Assembly: GCF_000959445.1 (NCBI RefSeq)
Contig: NZ_CP009632.1
Coordinates: forward strand, 434,001-498,000
DNA: 64,000 nucleotides
Direction: 5' to 3'
DNA from: Burkholderia vietnamiensis LMG 10929
GTDB taxonomy: Bacteria > Pseudomonadota > Gammaproteobacteria > Burkholderiales > Burkholderiaceae
The stretch's first letter is position 1, and each line of letters begins with the position of its first letter. The notes beneath the pieces were generated by a model. It ran no database searches. It had not been told where the DNA came from and saw only the letters and a program-made list of their open reading frames with translations. This document shows, one piece after another, positions 26,298 through 35,280 of this stretch. The position numbers were made by a program, and so were the translations under genes.

Positions 26298-27269
26298 ATG
26301 TCGGCTGTAGGCCTGACGCGCGCGCGGTCGATGGGGCCGCTGGTCGAGGCCGTGGTGCAATGCGGCGCATCGGTCGAGCGCCTGTTCGCGCGGGCCGGCT
26401 TGCCGTCGCGATTGATCGACGACCCGGACCATCTGATTCCGCTGCGGGACCAATTGGCCCTGGTCGAGCACGCGCGGCGCGAGCTCGGCGATGCGACGTT
26501 GCCGGTGCGGCTGTCGTCGGACGGCGGCGTGAACGTCCTCGGACCGTTCGCGGCGCTGCTGCGGACCACGGCGACGCTCGGCGACGCGATCGACTGCGCG
26601 AGCCGTCTGATTAACCGTGCGCTGCAGACGGCCACGAAGATGCAGATCGCCCGGCACGGTCGCGACGCGCGCTGGACCTACCATGTCGCCGAGCCGGTCG
26701 AATTCGGCCGGCAGGCGAACGAACTGCTGGCGCTCGGCTATATGCGCGACCTGGTGCGGATGTTCGTCGGCAAGGACTGGCAGCCCGAGTTCCTGGTGAT
26801 GCCGGGCGAGCTGATGGCGCAGGCGGCGGTCGAACAGGCATTGGGCGTGGGGATCGCGCGCGGCGCAGTGGCCACGCTCGCCATGCCGATGGAGCTGCTC
26901 GACGCGCCGAATCCGATGCGCACAACCGGCCCGCTGCGCATTCCGCCGTCGCTGCCGGACGAGGACGACTTCGTCGGTACCGTGACCGAATTGGTTCGTA
27001 CCAGCACGTTGCTGGACCAACAGGCGCGCGTCGACTGGGTAGCGAAACGGCTCGACATATCGAGCCGAACCTTGCAGCGGCAGTTGGCGATGCACGGGCG
27101 CGATTTCCGGACGATTCGTCAGGCGGTTTCCTGTGAACGGGCGCACGCGCTGCTCGCAGCCGGGATGCGCGTGACCGAGATCGCGTATGAACTCGGCTAC
27201 AGCGATCCCGCGCATTTTTCGCGCGCGTTTCGCGCGTGGACCGGGCGGCCCCCGCAGCGGTGGCGGTAG
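26298..27269 (+). CDS. AraC-family regulator (OruR-like, arabinose-binding-type N-domain)
   Basis: A 323-residue regulator. The N-terminal part (GPLVEAVVQCGASVERLFAR to about residue 200) is the domain seen in OruR/ArgR-type AraC proteins. The C-terminal helix-turn-helix is VDWVAKRLDISSRTLQRQLA and RVTEIAYELGYSDPAHFSRA. The frame is open far upstream through the cupin gene; the ATG at 26298 gives the normal family length. It is divergent from the cupin gene, its likely target; the effector is unknown. Confidence 0.88.
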   Translation: MSAVGLTRARSMGPLVEAVVQCGASVERLFARAGLPSRLIDDPDHLIPLRDQLALVEHARRELGDATLPVRLSSDGGVNVLGPFAALLRTTATLGDAIDCASRLINRALQTATKMQIARHGRDARWTYHVAEPVEFGRQANELLALGYMRDLVRMFVGKDWQPEFLVMPGELMAQAAVEQALGVGIARGAVATLAMPMELLDAPNPMRTTGPLRIPPSLPDEDDFVGTVTELVRTSTLLDQQARVDWVAKRLDISSRTLQRQLAMHGRDFRTIRQAVSCERAHALLAAGMRVTEIAYELGYSDPAHFSRAFRAWTGRPPQRWR

Positions 27270-27487
27270 CGCCGCATTGGCAGTGCGTCGAGGCCGGGAT
27301 CGCGAACGCGGAAATTCAGCACAGCCGCGTGCTTCGGAGGCGATACGACGCGGAACAGATCGCGGCCACCGTCGATGCAGAGAACGCGCGCATGTCCGTG
27401 GTGAAGCCGGTCAAGCAGTTCGCGATATGCGTCGCTGCGTTTGCCGAACGGTGCGACTCGATTCGCTCGCGTGGCGGTTTCCTGCGC

Positions 27488-28384
27488 CTAGCCCGGCCCA
27501 TCGCTGGCGGCGGCAAGCAGCGGTACGACCAGATCGCTGATCGGCGTCGGAATGCCGTGAGATCGACCGAATCGCTGCACGACGCCGTTCCGGCAATCCC
27601 ATTCGAGCGGGTGACCGTGCTGCCGGTCGGCGAGAATGGACGTGCCCAGATCGGGCGGATAGCCCTGAAATGCATCGACGATTTCCTGCGGCACGTCGTC
27701 GCCGAGCTTCGCCCCTTCCGCGCGGGCGACCGTCAGACATTCGCGCAGATAGGCGAGCGACAGATCGGCGATGTCGCTTCGCGCGTACATTCCGGCGCGA
27801 CGGCCGGTCAGCACCATGAGCCCCGCGACCGCGTTCTGCAGCAGCTTGCGCCACGCGAGCGAGATGAAATCCTCGGCGACCTCGACCGAGCAGCGCGTGC
27901 CGCGCAAGGCCGACACCACCACGCTGCTCGCCGGCGTATCGGGCACGGTGAGACGCGGCGCGGCGCGCAGCCACACCGACGCGCCCGACTCGCGTTGCGC
28001 CGGAAACCAGACCACCGACGGCACGACCGTCGCGCCCGCCGCATACGGGGCGAAGGCGGCTTGCTGCTCGACGCCGTTCTGCAACACGCAAACGACGGAG
28101 TTCGTATCGCTGAGCGCGGCGAGCCATGGTGCGGCGCTCGCCACCTGGGTCGACTTCACCGCGACGAACACGAGATCGAACCGTTCGCGGATCGCATGCG
28201 GATCGGTGATGACGGGCCCCGGCACGACGATCTCGCCGCCATCGAAGCGCAATTTCAGTTGCGCGTGCGCCGAGCGGCCGCAGATCGCCGGCGTGCGGCC
28301 GGCTTCGTGAAGCGCGGCGGCGATGGTGGTTCCGATCGCGCCCGGGCCCACGACGGCGATGGTTGGATGGTCACGCTTGGTCAT
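27488..28384 (-). CDS. 2-dehydropantoate 2-reductase family protein (PanE-like)
   Basis: A 298-residue NADPH-dependent reductase of the ketopantoate reductase family. The Rossmann motif is IAVVGPGAIGTTIAAALHEA. Further marks are VFVAVKSTQV, CVLQNGVEQ, and the C-terminal domain with SLAWRKLLQNAVAGLMVLTG and GTSILADRQHGHPLEWD. Overlapping the MFS gene by four bases, it is more likely part of a small-molecule uptake/catabolism unit than the housekeeping pantothenate enzyme. Substrate unknown. Confidence 0.87.
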   Translation of the reverse strand: MTKRDHPTIAVVGPGAIGTTIAAALHEAGRTPAICGRSAHAQLKLRFDGGEIVVPGPVITDPHAIRERFDLVFVAVKSTQVASAAPWLAALSDTNSVVCVLQNGVEQQAAFAPYAAGATVVPSVVWFPAQRESGASVWLRAAPRLTVPDTPASSVVVSALRGTRCSVEVAEDFISLAWRKLLQNAVAGLMVLTGRRAGMYARSDIADLSLAYLRECLTVARAEGAKLGDDVPQEIVDAFQGYPPDLGTSILADRQHGHPLEWDCRNGVVQRFGRSHGIPTPISDLVVPLLAAASDGPG

Positions 28385-29601
28385 CGTGTTCCTCCTGATT
28401 GGTCATGCGCCAGATGCGGACGCAGTGCGACGGCGAACGGAAAAATCGCCAGCGCGGTCAATGCGGTGGCATAGGTCGCGGCGCGCACGCCGATCGCGTC
28501 GCCGAGGAAGCCGTAGAGCACCGGCGAAAGCGCGCCCGATGCAATCGTCCCCGTGTAGAAGATCGCGAAAGCGCGCTCGGTGCGGTCGGGTGACGACATC
28601 TCCGGAACGGTTCCGTACAGCACCGACGATGTGCCGTTGAGCATCATGCCGAGGATCGGCAGCAGCACCATGGTAAGCGTCAACGGCAGATACATCACCG
28701 CGACGATGCACGCGGCCGTCCCGCCTTCCGTGAGCAGCACCGTGGTCACCACGCCGGTGCGCGCGCCGAGCCAGCCGCACATGAATTTGCCGGCCGCCCC
28801 GCCGATGAAGACGAGCGCGAGCGCCGTGCCGACGAGTGGCGGCGACACGCCCTTTGCGTTGAGCAGGAACGGTAGAAACGTGAGCAAGCCCATGCGTACG
28901 GCCGTATCGAGCACGCCGATCGAGAACAGCGCGCGGAATCCGCTTCCCACGGCGCCGTCGCGGCGAGCCGGCGCCGCGGCGCCGGCCGTCACGTCGCGAG
29001 CCGCCGACGGCACCGCGGGAAACGACGACGCGATGACCGCGGCGAGTACGCAGCCTAATCCGGCGACGATCCACAGCGCGTGACGCCACGGCATCATCGT
29101 CGCGAACAGCGAAATGGCCGCCGGCAGCGCGGATTTCCCCAGATCGCCCGAAAAGTTGTAGATACCGAGCGGGCCTCTCGCGTCGCGCCCATAGCTGCGC
29201 GACACGGCCGCCGATGCAATCGGATGCTGCGTGCTCGACCCGACACCCGAAAGCGCCAAGGCCGCGGACAAACCGAGCAGCCCGCCCGACATCCCCGCCA
29301 GCGCATAGCCCAGCGCGGCCAGCAGCGTGCCGACGGCGAGCGTGGCGCGACTGCCGAAGCGTTCCGCGAGACGCCCCACAGGCAATTGCAGCGTCGCCAT
29401 CGTGCCGGCATAGACGCCGCGCACGATCGCGAGTGCGGCGAAGTCGAGCCCGAACTCCGCCTGCCACACCGGCAGCAAGGCGTAAATCATGTCCGTATAG
29501 CCGTCGTGCAATGCGTGCGCAATGCACGATAGCCACAGCACGCGCGGCCGCGATTGCGCAGCGTCCGCGGCCATCGGAGGGGAAAAATCCGGCAAGCGCA
29601 T
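28381..29601 (-). CDS. MFS transporter (Fsr/fosmidomycin-resistance-like)
   Basis: A 406-residue transporter with about 12 hydrophobic segments. The MFS loop motif is VGRLAERFGSRATL; HALHDGYTDMIYALLPVWQA resembles the N-terminus of Fsr-type exporters. It is translationally coupled to the PanE-like gene and divergent from the LysR regulator at 29740, with a probable operator between. Substrate unknown. Confidence 0.88.
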   Translation of the reverse strand: MRLPDFSPPMAADAAQSRPRVLWLSCIAHALHDGYTDMIYALLPVWQAEFGLDFAALAIVRGVYAGTMATLQLPVGRLAERFGSRATLAVGTLLAALGYALAGMSGGLLGLSAALALSGVGSSTQHPIASAAVSRSYGRDARGPLGIYNFSGDLGKSALPAAISLFATMMPWRHALWIVAGLGCVLAAVIASSFPAVPSAARDVTAGAAAPARRDGAVGSGFRALFSIGVLDTAVRMGLLTFLPFLLNAKGVSPPLVGTALALVFIGGAAGKFMCGWLGARTGVVTTVLLTEGGTAACIVAVMYLPLTLTMVLLPILGMMLNGTSSVLYGTVPEMSSPDRTERAFAIFYTGTIASGALSPVLYGFLGDAIGVRAATYATALTALAIFPFAVALRPHLAHDQSGGTR

Positions 29602-29681
29602 CGTGGTTCTCTCCGTACGCGAGGGAGGTGGGAGCCGCTCGTAGTGTCGATTTCAGCCTCGCCATGCGAATTCTATGACCG

Positions 29682-29706
29682 AGCTCAATGGCATTTCAAT
29701 TGAGCT
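29682..29706. promoter_or_regulatory. Probable LysR operator AGCTCAAT-N9-ATTGAGCT
   Basis: A perfect 8-9-8 inverted repeat in the 138-bp divergent gap between the MFS and LysR genes, in AT-richer DNA and 34 bases before the LysR start. The T-N11-A core typical of LysR sites is contained in it. It is the expected binding site for autoregulation of the LysR gene and control of the MFS-PanE operon. Confidence 0.65.
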
Positions 29707-29739
29707 AAAATCGCGCCATCAGAGAGAAAAAGTCACGTC

Positions 29740-30675
29740 ATGGGCGGAATCGGAGAAATTGCGAAGTATCGGGACGAGCTGCCGCCGCTCAATGCGCTGC
29801 GCGCGTTCGACGCGGTCGCGCGGCACGGCAGCTTCGCGGGCGCCGCGGTCGAACTGCACGTCACCCACTGGGCCGTAGGAAAGCAGATCCGCTTGCTGGA
29901 AGACTGGTTCGGCCGCCCGTTGTTCGACCGTCGGCCGCGCGGCGTCGTGCTGACCGACGACGGCGCCGCGTTGCTCGGCGACGTCAGCAGTGCGTTCGAG
30001 CGCCTCGGGACTGCGGCGGTGCGGCTGCGCCAGCACGCATCGACGCAGCGGATATCAGGCGTCGTGCGGGTGAACGTGCCGATGAGCTTCGCGTTTTGCT
30101 GGCTGCTGCCGCGGCTCGCCGATTTCCATGCGCGTTACCCCGACATCGACGTGCGGGTGTCGACGACATCGCGCAAGCTGCGCTATGTCGCCGACGCGTT
30201 CGATATCGGTGTCCGGTCCGGTGCAGAGGAAGGCGCGAGCGTGGTGTCGCGATCGTTGATGGCCGACTTGCGTGTGCCGGCGTGCGATCCCGCATTGTTG
30301 CGTCAGCATCCGATCCAGAGCGTGACCGACCTGCGCCATCACACGCTGCTGCATTCGGCCACCACGCGCTCTGCATGGCCGCACTGGTTGAAGGCGGCCG
30401 GCGCTGCCGATCTGCGGGCGGCGCGCCACGTTGAATTCGATCACGTGAATCTTCAGCTCTGCGCGGCCGTCGAGGGCCTTGGCGTGGCACTGGCGTCGCT
30501 GCCGCTGATCGGTCGCGATCTCGCCGAGGGGCGCCTCGTGTGTCCGCTTGCGGCGCCGATATGGCGCGCCGACGACTACATGCTGGTGACGAATGCCGAT
30601 CGCGGCGCGGATCCGGCGGTAGCCGCGTTCGAGCAATGGATCGAGCGCATGGCGGGCCGCGACGGCGGCGTGTGA
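29740..30675 (+). CDS. LysR-family regulator (GcvA-like)
   Basis: A 311-residue LysR regulator. The winged helix-turn-helix is LPPLNALRAFDAVARHGSFA with GAAVELHVTHWAVGKQIRLL, and the effector domain follows (VVRVNVPMSFAFCWLLPRLA). PLNALRAF and the Trp/Gly pattern mark the GcvA subgroup. It should regulate the divergent MFS-PanE operon. Its stop codon is immediately followed by IS3 debris, so the last few residues may have been altered by that insertion. Confidence 0.9.
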   Translation: MGGIGEIAKYRDELPPLNALRAFDAVARHGSFAGAAVELHVTHWAVGKQIRLLEDWFGRPLFDRRPRGVVLTDDGAALLGDVSSAFERLGTAAVRLRQHASTQRISGVVRVNVPMSFAFCWLLPRLADFHARYPDIDVRVSTTSRKLRYVADAFDIGVRSGAEEGASVVSRSLMADLRVPACDPALLRQHPIQSVTDLRHHTLLHSATTRSAWPHWLKAAGAADLRAARHVEFDHVNLQLCAAVEGLGVALASLPLIGRDLAEGRLVCPLAAPIWRADDYMLVTNADRGADPAVAAFEQWIERMAGRDGGV

Positions 30676-30965
30676 CTGCCGGGTTGCTTGCAAATCAACC
30701 CCAGCTCTTCCATCAAGCGGCTGACCTTGAAGCGGCCAATCGTCGTACCTTCCTCGCGCATCATGCCCATGATGCTGCGACTGCCGGCTGAGCTTCGACT
30801 CTCGATGAACAGCTCGCGTACCCGGCTACGCAGTGCCATTCGCTCGGCATCAACACGTCGGGCTCGCCCTCGATGGGCATACAGGCAGGACCGCGACACG
30901 TCGAATACCGCGCAGATCAGCTCGACCGATTCGCTTGCGCCAATCTGATCAATTACTTCGTACGT
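30669..30965 (-). pseudogene. IS3-family transposase OrfB, N-terminal fragment (first)
   Basis: About 98 codons matching the start of an IS3-group OrfB: VSRSCLYAHRGRARR, then SSAGSRSIMGMMREEGTTIG and VSRLMEELGLICKQPGSH. The DDE catalytic part is missing, the frame ends against the LysR gene, and there is no start codon of its own. A remnant only. Confidence 0.8.
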
Positions 30966-31061
30966 TCGATGCCTTCCGACATCAAGAGCGCGGTAGCCTA
31001 ATGGAATGGTCTGCCCCACCTCCTGCGCGATACTAGGCGCGTCCACCCTGGGAGAGCGACC

Positions 31062-31197
31062 ATGAACGATCACCGCGTCTATGTCATTGGCATTGATCTC
31101 GGCAAGAATTGGTTCCACCTCGTAGCGAACGACGAGCGAGGTACTGAACTATTCCGCAAGAAGCTCAACCGAGGCCAACTGGCAGAATTTGCGGTCA
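31062..31197 (+). pseudogene. IS110/IS1111-family transposase, N-terminal fragment
   Basis: About 43 codons beginning ATG at 31062 behind GGGAGAG. VYVIGIDLGKNWFHLVANDE, with the first catalytic Asp of the DEDD transposase, then RKKLNRGQLAEFA. The match stops abruptly near 31190, where sequence of an oppositely oriented IS3 element begins. About 75 bases upstream look like the native leader of the element. Non-functional. Confidence 0.8.
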
Positions 31198-31764
31198 CGG
31201 CACAGCGCCTCGACGCCCATGCGCTTCATCAGCGTGCGCACGCGACGGCGACCCACTTCATGGCCTTCCCGGCGCAACAGGCGCGCTAGCATCGGTGCTC
31301 CGGAAAACGGAAACTCCATGTGCTGTTCGTCGATTCGTCGCATCAGCAACCGATCGACCTCGCTGACCGGCTGCGGTCGGTAATACACGCTCGATCTCGC
31401 AATGCCAACCAGCCGCGTCTGTCGCGAAACCGGCAGCGCATGCGTACGGTCGATCATCGCTTTGCGCTCAGCAGTCCGGCCTTGCCGAGCGCTCCGGACA
31501 AAAAATGGTTCTCCAGTGTCAACTGGCCGATCTTCGCATGCAGCGTCTTCACATCTACCGGCGATTCGTTCGATGCCGGGCCCGCTGCGCCGAACACATC
31601 CGCAGCGCGCTCCTGCAACTGCCGTTTCCATTCCGTGATCTGGTTCGGATGCACATCGAACTGCTGCGCCAGTTCGGCCAGCGTCTGCTCGCCTTTGACC
31701 GCTGCCAGCGCCAGCTTTGCTTTGAACGCCCCGCTGAGTGCGTCCGTCCGGTTCTCTTCGTCAT
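31198..31764 (-). pseudogene. IS3-family element remnant: OrfA (frameshifted) and OrfB 5' end
   Basis: OrfA starts at 31764 (MTKRTGRTHSAG) and is then broken by an indel around 31735; the other frame continues VHPNQITEWKRQLQERAADV to its end at 31454. OrfB follows in the -1 frame (DRTHALPVSRQTRLVGIARS; FPFSGAPMLARLLRREGHEV) and is cut at 31198 by the IS110 fragment before any catalytic residue. The element is therefore doubly inactivated. Confidence 0.8.
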
Positions 31765-31994
31765 TTCCTCGGTTCCTTTGCCAGCATTATCTCTGGCTCT
31801 GGCCCCGGCCAAACCACTTATCCGACTGTCCGAATTTGCGCGGCCACCTTTGGTCTGCGAGGTGATGAACTGGCCCGCTCGCGACAAGTGCGGCGCGCAG
31901 AGTCTCGACGAGCACTTCTCGGTGAACTACATCGGCCGCCGCATTGCGCAGTTCGGCTGACACGTGCGCGGCACGTTCCACCCGAGCGCCCGCA

Positions 31995-33605
31995 TCACCG
32001 TTTCTCGAGCAGCCGGTCGCCGATCCACAGCGCGTCGATGTCGTTGCGCGCGAAGCCGCGCAGCGCATCGGCCGGCGTCTCGACGAGCGGCTCGCCCGCG
32101 ACGTTGAACGACGTATTGAGCAGCACCGGGATGCCGGCCACGCGTTCGAACGCGCGCAGCAACCGATGGAGATGCGGGTTGTCTTGCGGCGAAACGGTCT
32201 GCGGCCGCGCGGTGCCGTCGACGTGCGTGATCGCGGCGATGCGCGCGCGCCACTGCGGCCGGACCGCGCAGATCCGCAGCATGTACGGGCTCGGCGTGTC
32301 GAGTTCGAAATAGCGCGCGGCGTCCTCGACCGGAACGCATGGCGCAAACGGCCGGAACGCCTCACGCCGCTTCACCCGCAGATTCATCCGGTCGCGCGCG
32401 TCCGCGTGCGCGGGGCTCATCAACAGCGAGCGATTGCCGAGCGCGCGCGGGCCCATCTCGGCGCGCCCGGCGTGCAGCGCGACGCACTGCCCGGCGGCCA
32501 GCAGCGCCGCCGTGCGTTCGGCCAGTTCGTCGATCGTGCCGCGCGTGTCGCGGTAGCGCGCGCGATCGGGCAGTGCGGCGAGCGCGGCGTCCACGTCCGC
32601 ATCGCCGTACGGCCGTCCGCCGTACGGAGAAAACGGTCCGGGCCGAAACGGCACGCCCTGCACACCGTGATACCCCCACAGCGCCGCGCCCAGCGACGTT
32701 CCGCAATCGGCGCCGGCGGGCCCGGCGAACACCGCGTCGAAGCCCGCGTCGCGCCACACCAGATCGTTGGCGCGCCCGTTGAGCGACACCTCGCCCGCGA
32801 GACAGAGCCGGCGCATCCCGGTGATCTCGCGCACGGCCCGCGCGAGATGCAGCATGGCGCGCTCGCATTCCCGCTGCGCCGCGCGGGCGAGCGTGGCGCG
32901 CGCGGCCAGGCTTTCGTCGTCCGTCGCGCCCGCGAGCGGCGACAGGCCGAACAGCCGCGCGCCGTCGGCGTCGCAGCGGGCGCCGTAATCCACGGCCAGG
33001 CCGTCGAGGCGTCCGCCGAGGTCCGGTGCGGCCGCATCGTCGCCATACGGCGCGAGCCCCATCGTCTTGCCGGTTTCATGCGCGCCGAAGCCGATCGCGA
33101 CGGTGACCGCCTCGTACAGCGCGCCGATGCCGCACGACGCACTGCACATCACGGGCTCGATGCGCCCGTTCCAGCCGATCCACACGCTGTGCGACGACGG
33201 CGTCGCGCCTTGCTCGTGTCGATGGCCGTCGACGACGAGAATCGCGGCTTCGTCGAACGGCGAGCAGTAGTACGCGGCGGCGGCATGGCAGAGCGCGTGT
33301 TCGACGCGCAGCTGCGGCACGGTATCGACATATGGCGGCAGCGGCGCGGCCTGCCCGGTGTCGACGCACGCGACGAGCGACGGGCGCGCGTCGGCGGGCA
33401 GGTCGAGCGCGATGCGGCACGCGTCGACCGCGGCGGCCGGATACGCGCGCGACTGCTTGATGCGGTCGAAACGCTCCTGCCCCGCATGCGCGATGCGGCG
33501 CGCGCCGGCCGCCGTCGCGACCCATGCGGCGCCGGTGTTCGGCGCGGGGCCGGTTTGCACGCCCAGCACGCCATCGGCGTGCGCGGGCGGAATTCGGTGT
33601 GACAT
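31995..33605 (-). CDS. Carbamoyltransferase, NodU/CmcH/TobZ family
   Basis: A 536-residue two-domain enzyme. The N-terminal Kae1-like domain has metal-site histidines in VEHALCHAAAAYY and the nucleotide-binding VVDGH and CGIGALYEAVT blocks. The C-terminal part is the YrdC-like domain (EMGPRALGNRSLL, REAFRPFAPCV, ITHVDGTARPQTV, LLNTSFNVAGEP). Family members make carbamoyl-AMP from carbamoyl phosphate and ATP and pass the carbamoyl group to a second substrate. Only 31 bases separate it from hoxN upstream on the same strand, so it is probably co-expressed with the nickel permease. The hyp operon encodes only half a HypF, so it may supply the missing carbamoyl-adenylate activity; that is a hypothesis. 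Otherwise it could modify an unrelated metabolite. Confidence 0.85.
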   Translation of the reverse strand: MSHRIPPAHADGVLGVQTGPAPNTGAAWVATAAGARRIAHAGQERFDRIKQSRAYPAAAVDACRIALDLPADARPSLVACVDTGQAAPLPPYVDTVPQLRVEHALCHAAAAYYCSPFDEAAILVVDGHRHEQGATPSSHSVWIGWNGRIEPVMCSASCGIGALYEAVTVAIGFGAHETGKTMGLAPYGDDAAAPDLGGRLDGLAVDYGARCDADGARLFGLSPLAGATDDESLAARATLARAAQRECERAMLHLARAVREITGMRRLCLAGEVSLNGRANDLVWRDAGFDAVFAGPAGADCGTSLGAALWGYHGVQGVPFRPGPFSPYGGRPYGDADVDAALAALPDRARYRDTRGTIDELAERTAALLAAGQCVALHAGRAEMGPRALGNRSLLMSPAHADARDRMNLRVKRREAFRPFAPCVPVEDAARYFELDTPSPYMLRICAVRPQWRARIAAITHVDGTARPQTVSPQDNPHLHRLLRAFERVAGIPVLLNTSFNVAGEPLVETPADALRGFARNDIDALWIGDRLLEKR

Positions 33606-33636
33606 CGACGACGTACTTCCCTGAAAATCGCGGCGC

Positions 33637-34704
33637 CTAGCCGTGATCGTGCTCGGCGAGCGGCGCGAAGCTGCCGCGCCTGAACCGATAGATCGCCGCG
33701 CACACGAGCCAGCTCGCCGCGCACAGCACGACGATCGCGTAGCCGAGCGCGCCGAGATGCGCGTTCAACGCATCGACGACATCGCGGAACGCGCCGCGGA
33801 TCCCGAACGTGTCGCCGAGCAGCGCGAAGCCCTCGACGCAGCCGATCAGCAGCGCGACCGCCGCGGACAGCGCGGTGATCCCGACGTTGTAGTAGAGCTT
33901 GCGCACCGGCTCGCGGAACGCCCAGCCGTACACGCCGAGCATCAGCATGCTGTCGGCGGTGTCGACGAGCGACATGCTCGCGGTAAACAGCGCCGGAAAC
34001 ACCATGATCGACCACGCGGACATCCCGTGCGCCGCGCTGGTCGCCGAGATGCCGAGCACGCCGATCTCGGTGGCGGTGTCGAAACCCAGCCCGAACAGCG
34101 CGCCGAGCACGTACATGTGCCAGCTTTTGGTGACCATCCGGAGGACCGGCCGCAGCAGCCGTGCGAGAAATCCGTGATGGTGCGGCGCCGTGTCGGCATG
34201 CGCGTCCGCGTACCGCTCGCCGCGTTTCACGCGGCGCAGCGTGCGGACGACCGAATGCAGCGTCACGAGGTTCGCGACGGCGATCGCGAGCAGGAACGTC
34301 GTCGACACGAGCGTGCCGATCGTGCCGGCGATGTCGTGAAACGCGGCGAGGCGCTCGCGCAACCCGAAGGCCGCGGCCGCGATGGCGGCCGACGCGACGA
34401 TCACGATGGTCGAGTGCCCGAGCGAGAACATCAGCCCGACGGTCAGCGGACGCCGGCCTTCGTGCATCAGCTTGCGCGTCACGTTGTCGATCGCGGCGAT
34501 GTGGTCGGCGTCGACCGCGTGGCGCAGCCCGAACGTGTAGGCGAGCACGCAGGCGCCCATCAGCGTGGGCTGGCCGCCGAACACGGCGACGGCCCAGCCC
34601 CAGGCGGCCAGGTTGAACGCCGCGAGCGCCGCGAGCAGCAGGACGAGCTTGCCGCGCGCGCCGCTTGCGCGACCGCCGGCGCCGGGCAGGACGGGCGCGG
34701 TCAT
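33637..34704 (-). CDS. hoxN: High-affinity nickel permease, NiCoT family
   Basis: A 355-residue integral membrane nickel transporter, nearly the length of Cupriavidus HoxN. The family signature is LRHAVDADHIAAIDN, with LMFSLGHSTIVIVAS and LGFDTATEIGVLGI as the other two NiCoT motifs. About eight hydrophobic segments; a His-rich loop (HADTAPHHHGF) lies mid-protein. The ATG at 34704 is chosen over the longer frame because it leads directly into the first membrane segment. Divergent from hoxK and followed by the carbamoyltransferase gene. It supplies nickel for both hydrogenases. Confidence 0.93.
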   Translation of the reverse strand: MTAPVLPGAGGRASGARGKLVLLLAALAAFNLAAWGWAVAVFGGQPTLMGACVLAYTFGLRHAVDADHIAAIDNVTRKLMHEGRRPLTVGLMFSLGHSTIVIVASAAIAAAAFGLRERLAAFHDIAGTIGTLVSTTFLLAIAVANLVTLHSVVRTLRRVKRGERYADAHADTAPHHHGFLARLLRPVLRMVTKSWHMYVLGALFGLGFDTATEIGVLGISATSAAHGMSAWSIMVFPALFTASMSLVDTADSMLMLGVYGWAFREPVRKLYYNVGITALSAAVALLIGCVEGFALLGDTFGIRGAFRDVVDALNAHLGALGYAIVVLCAASWLVCAAIYRFRRGSFAPLAEHDHG

Positions 34705-34931
34705 GACGACCGCCGGCGCGCGGCCGGTACACGGGCTGCCGCGCGCGGTGCGGCGCGCTGACCGTGGCGTGACGGTGCGAGAGGCGCGGCGCATGAGCGT
34801 CGCTGCGGCGGGAGGAAGGCGTTCACGGGAAGTTCCATCGTGTCTGAGTCGAAGCGGTTGCGTTGCCGCGCAATGGGCCAATGGCGCGTGCAGCAGCGGC
34901 CCGCATTTTGCCGCTTTGCCGGACCGCGCGC

Positions 34932-34972
34932 CATGAGCGGCACATGAGCGGCACATGCGCGGCACATGAGCG
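34932..34972. repeat. 11-bp tandem repeat, 3.7 copies (CATGAGCGGCA)
   Basis: CATGAGCGGCA at 34932-34942 and 34943-34953, CATGCGCGGCA at 34954-34964, and a partial CATGAGCG at 34965-34972. The 11-bp period puts each copy on nearly the same helix face. It lies about 230 bp from the hoxN start and 290 bp upstream of the sigma-54 site. It could be an array of protein sites or simple replication slippage. Confidence 0.75.
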
Positions 34973-35009
34973 CGCGGCGCGACAAAGCCGCTGACTCATG
35001 CAACTTCCG

Positions 35010-35021
35010 TTCCAATTGGAA
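35010..35021. repeat. Perfect 12-bp palindrome TTCCAATTGGAA
   Basis: An isolated AT-rich palindrome in GC-rich DNA, about 245 bp upstream of the sigma-54-like promoter. Such a distance suits an enhancer-type site for an NtrC-class activator such as HoxA, but I cannot match it to a known HoxA site. Confidence 0.5.
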
Positions 35022-35264
35022 TCACGCCCGACCGCGCGCATATGCCGCCGGGCATCGCCGCCGAGCCGGGCGCCGCGTGCCGCCGCGCGGCCGTGCGAAC
35101 GCGCTGGTCACGCCATTGCCAGTTTGGCCGGCCAACCGGATGCGCCGTGACTACCCGCCCAACCGGCGTGCGCCGCCGCCGCACCGGCCCCGGCGCCGAT
35201 TTTTCCTTTTTGATACAGATCAATGGCGCCGAGCGGGCCTGCCCGTACCGTGTCGGCGCGGCCC

Positions 35265-35280
35265 TGGCACGGTTCTTGTT
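35265..35280 (+). promoter_or_regulatory. Sigma-54 (-24/-12) promoter of the hox operon
   Basis: TGGCACGGTTCTTGTT fits the RpoN consensus TGGCACG-N4-TTGC(A/T) with the invariant GG and the GC-position T variant seen in natural promoters. It lies about 100 bases before the hoxK start. HoxA, encoded in the same cluster, is an NtrC-class activator with the GAFTGA loop needed to work on such a promoter. Confidence 0.75.

Noticed and set aside
31062..31289. 75-codon IS110 ORF as an intact small gene
   Set aside because: Only the first 43 codons match the transposase; the rest reads through inverted IS3 sequence.
31850..31960. Short open stretch ending VNYIGRRIAQFG as a gene fragment
   Set aside because: No family recognised and no start or domain; kept only as unexplained sequence beside the IS remnants.
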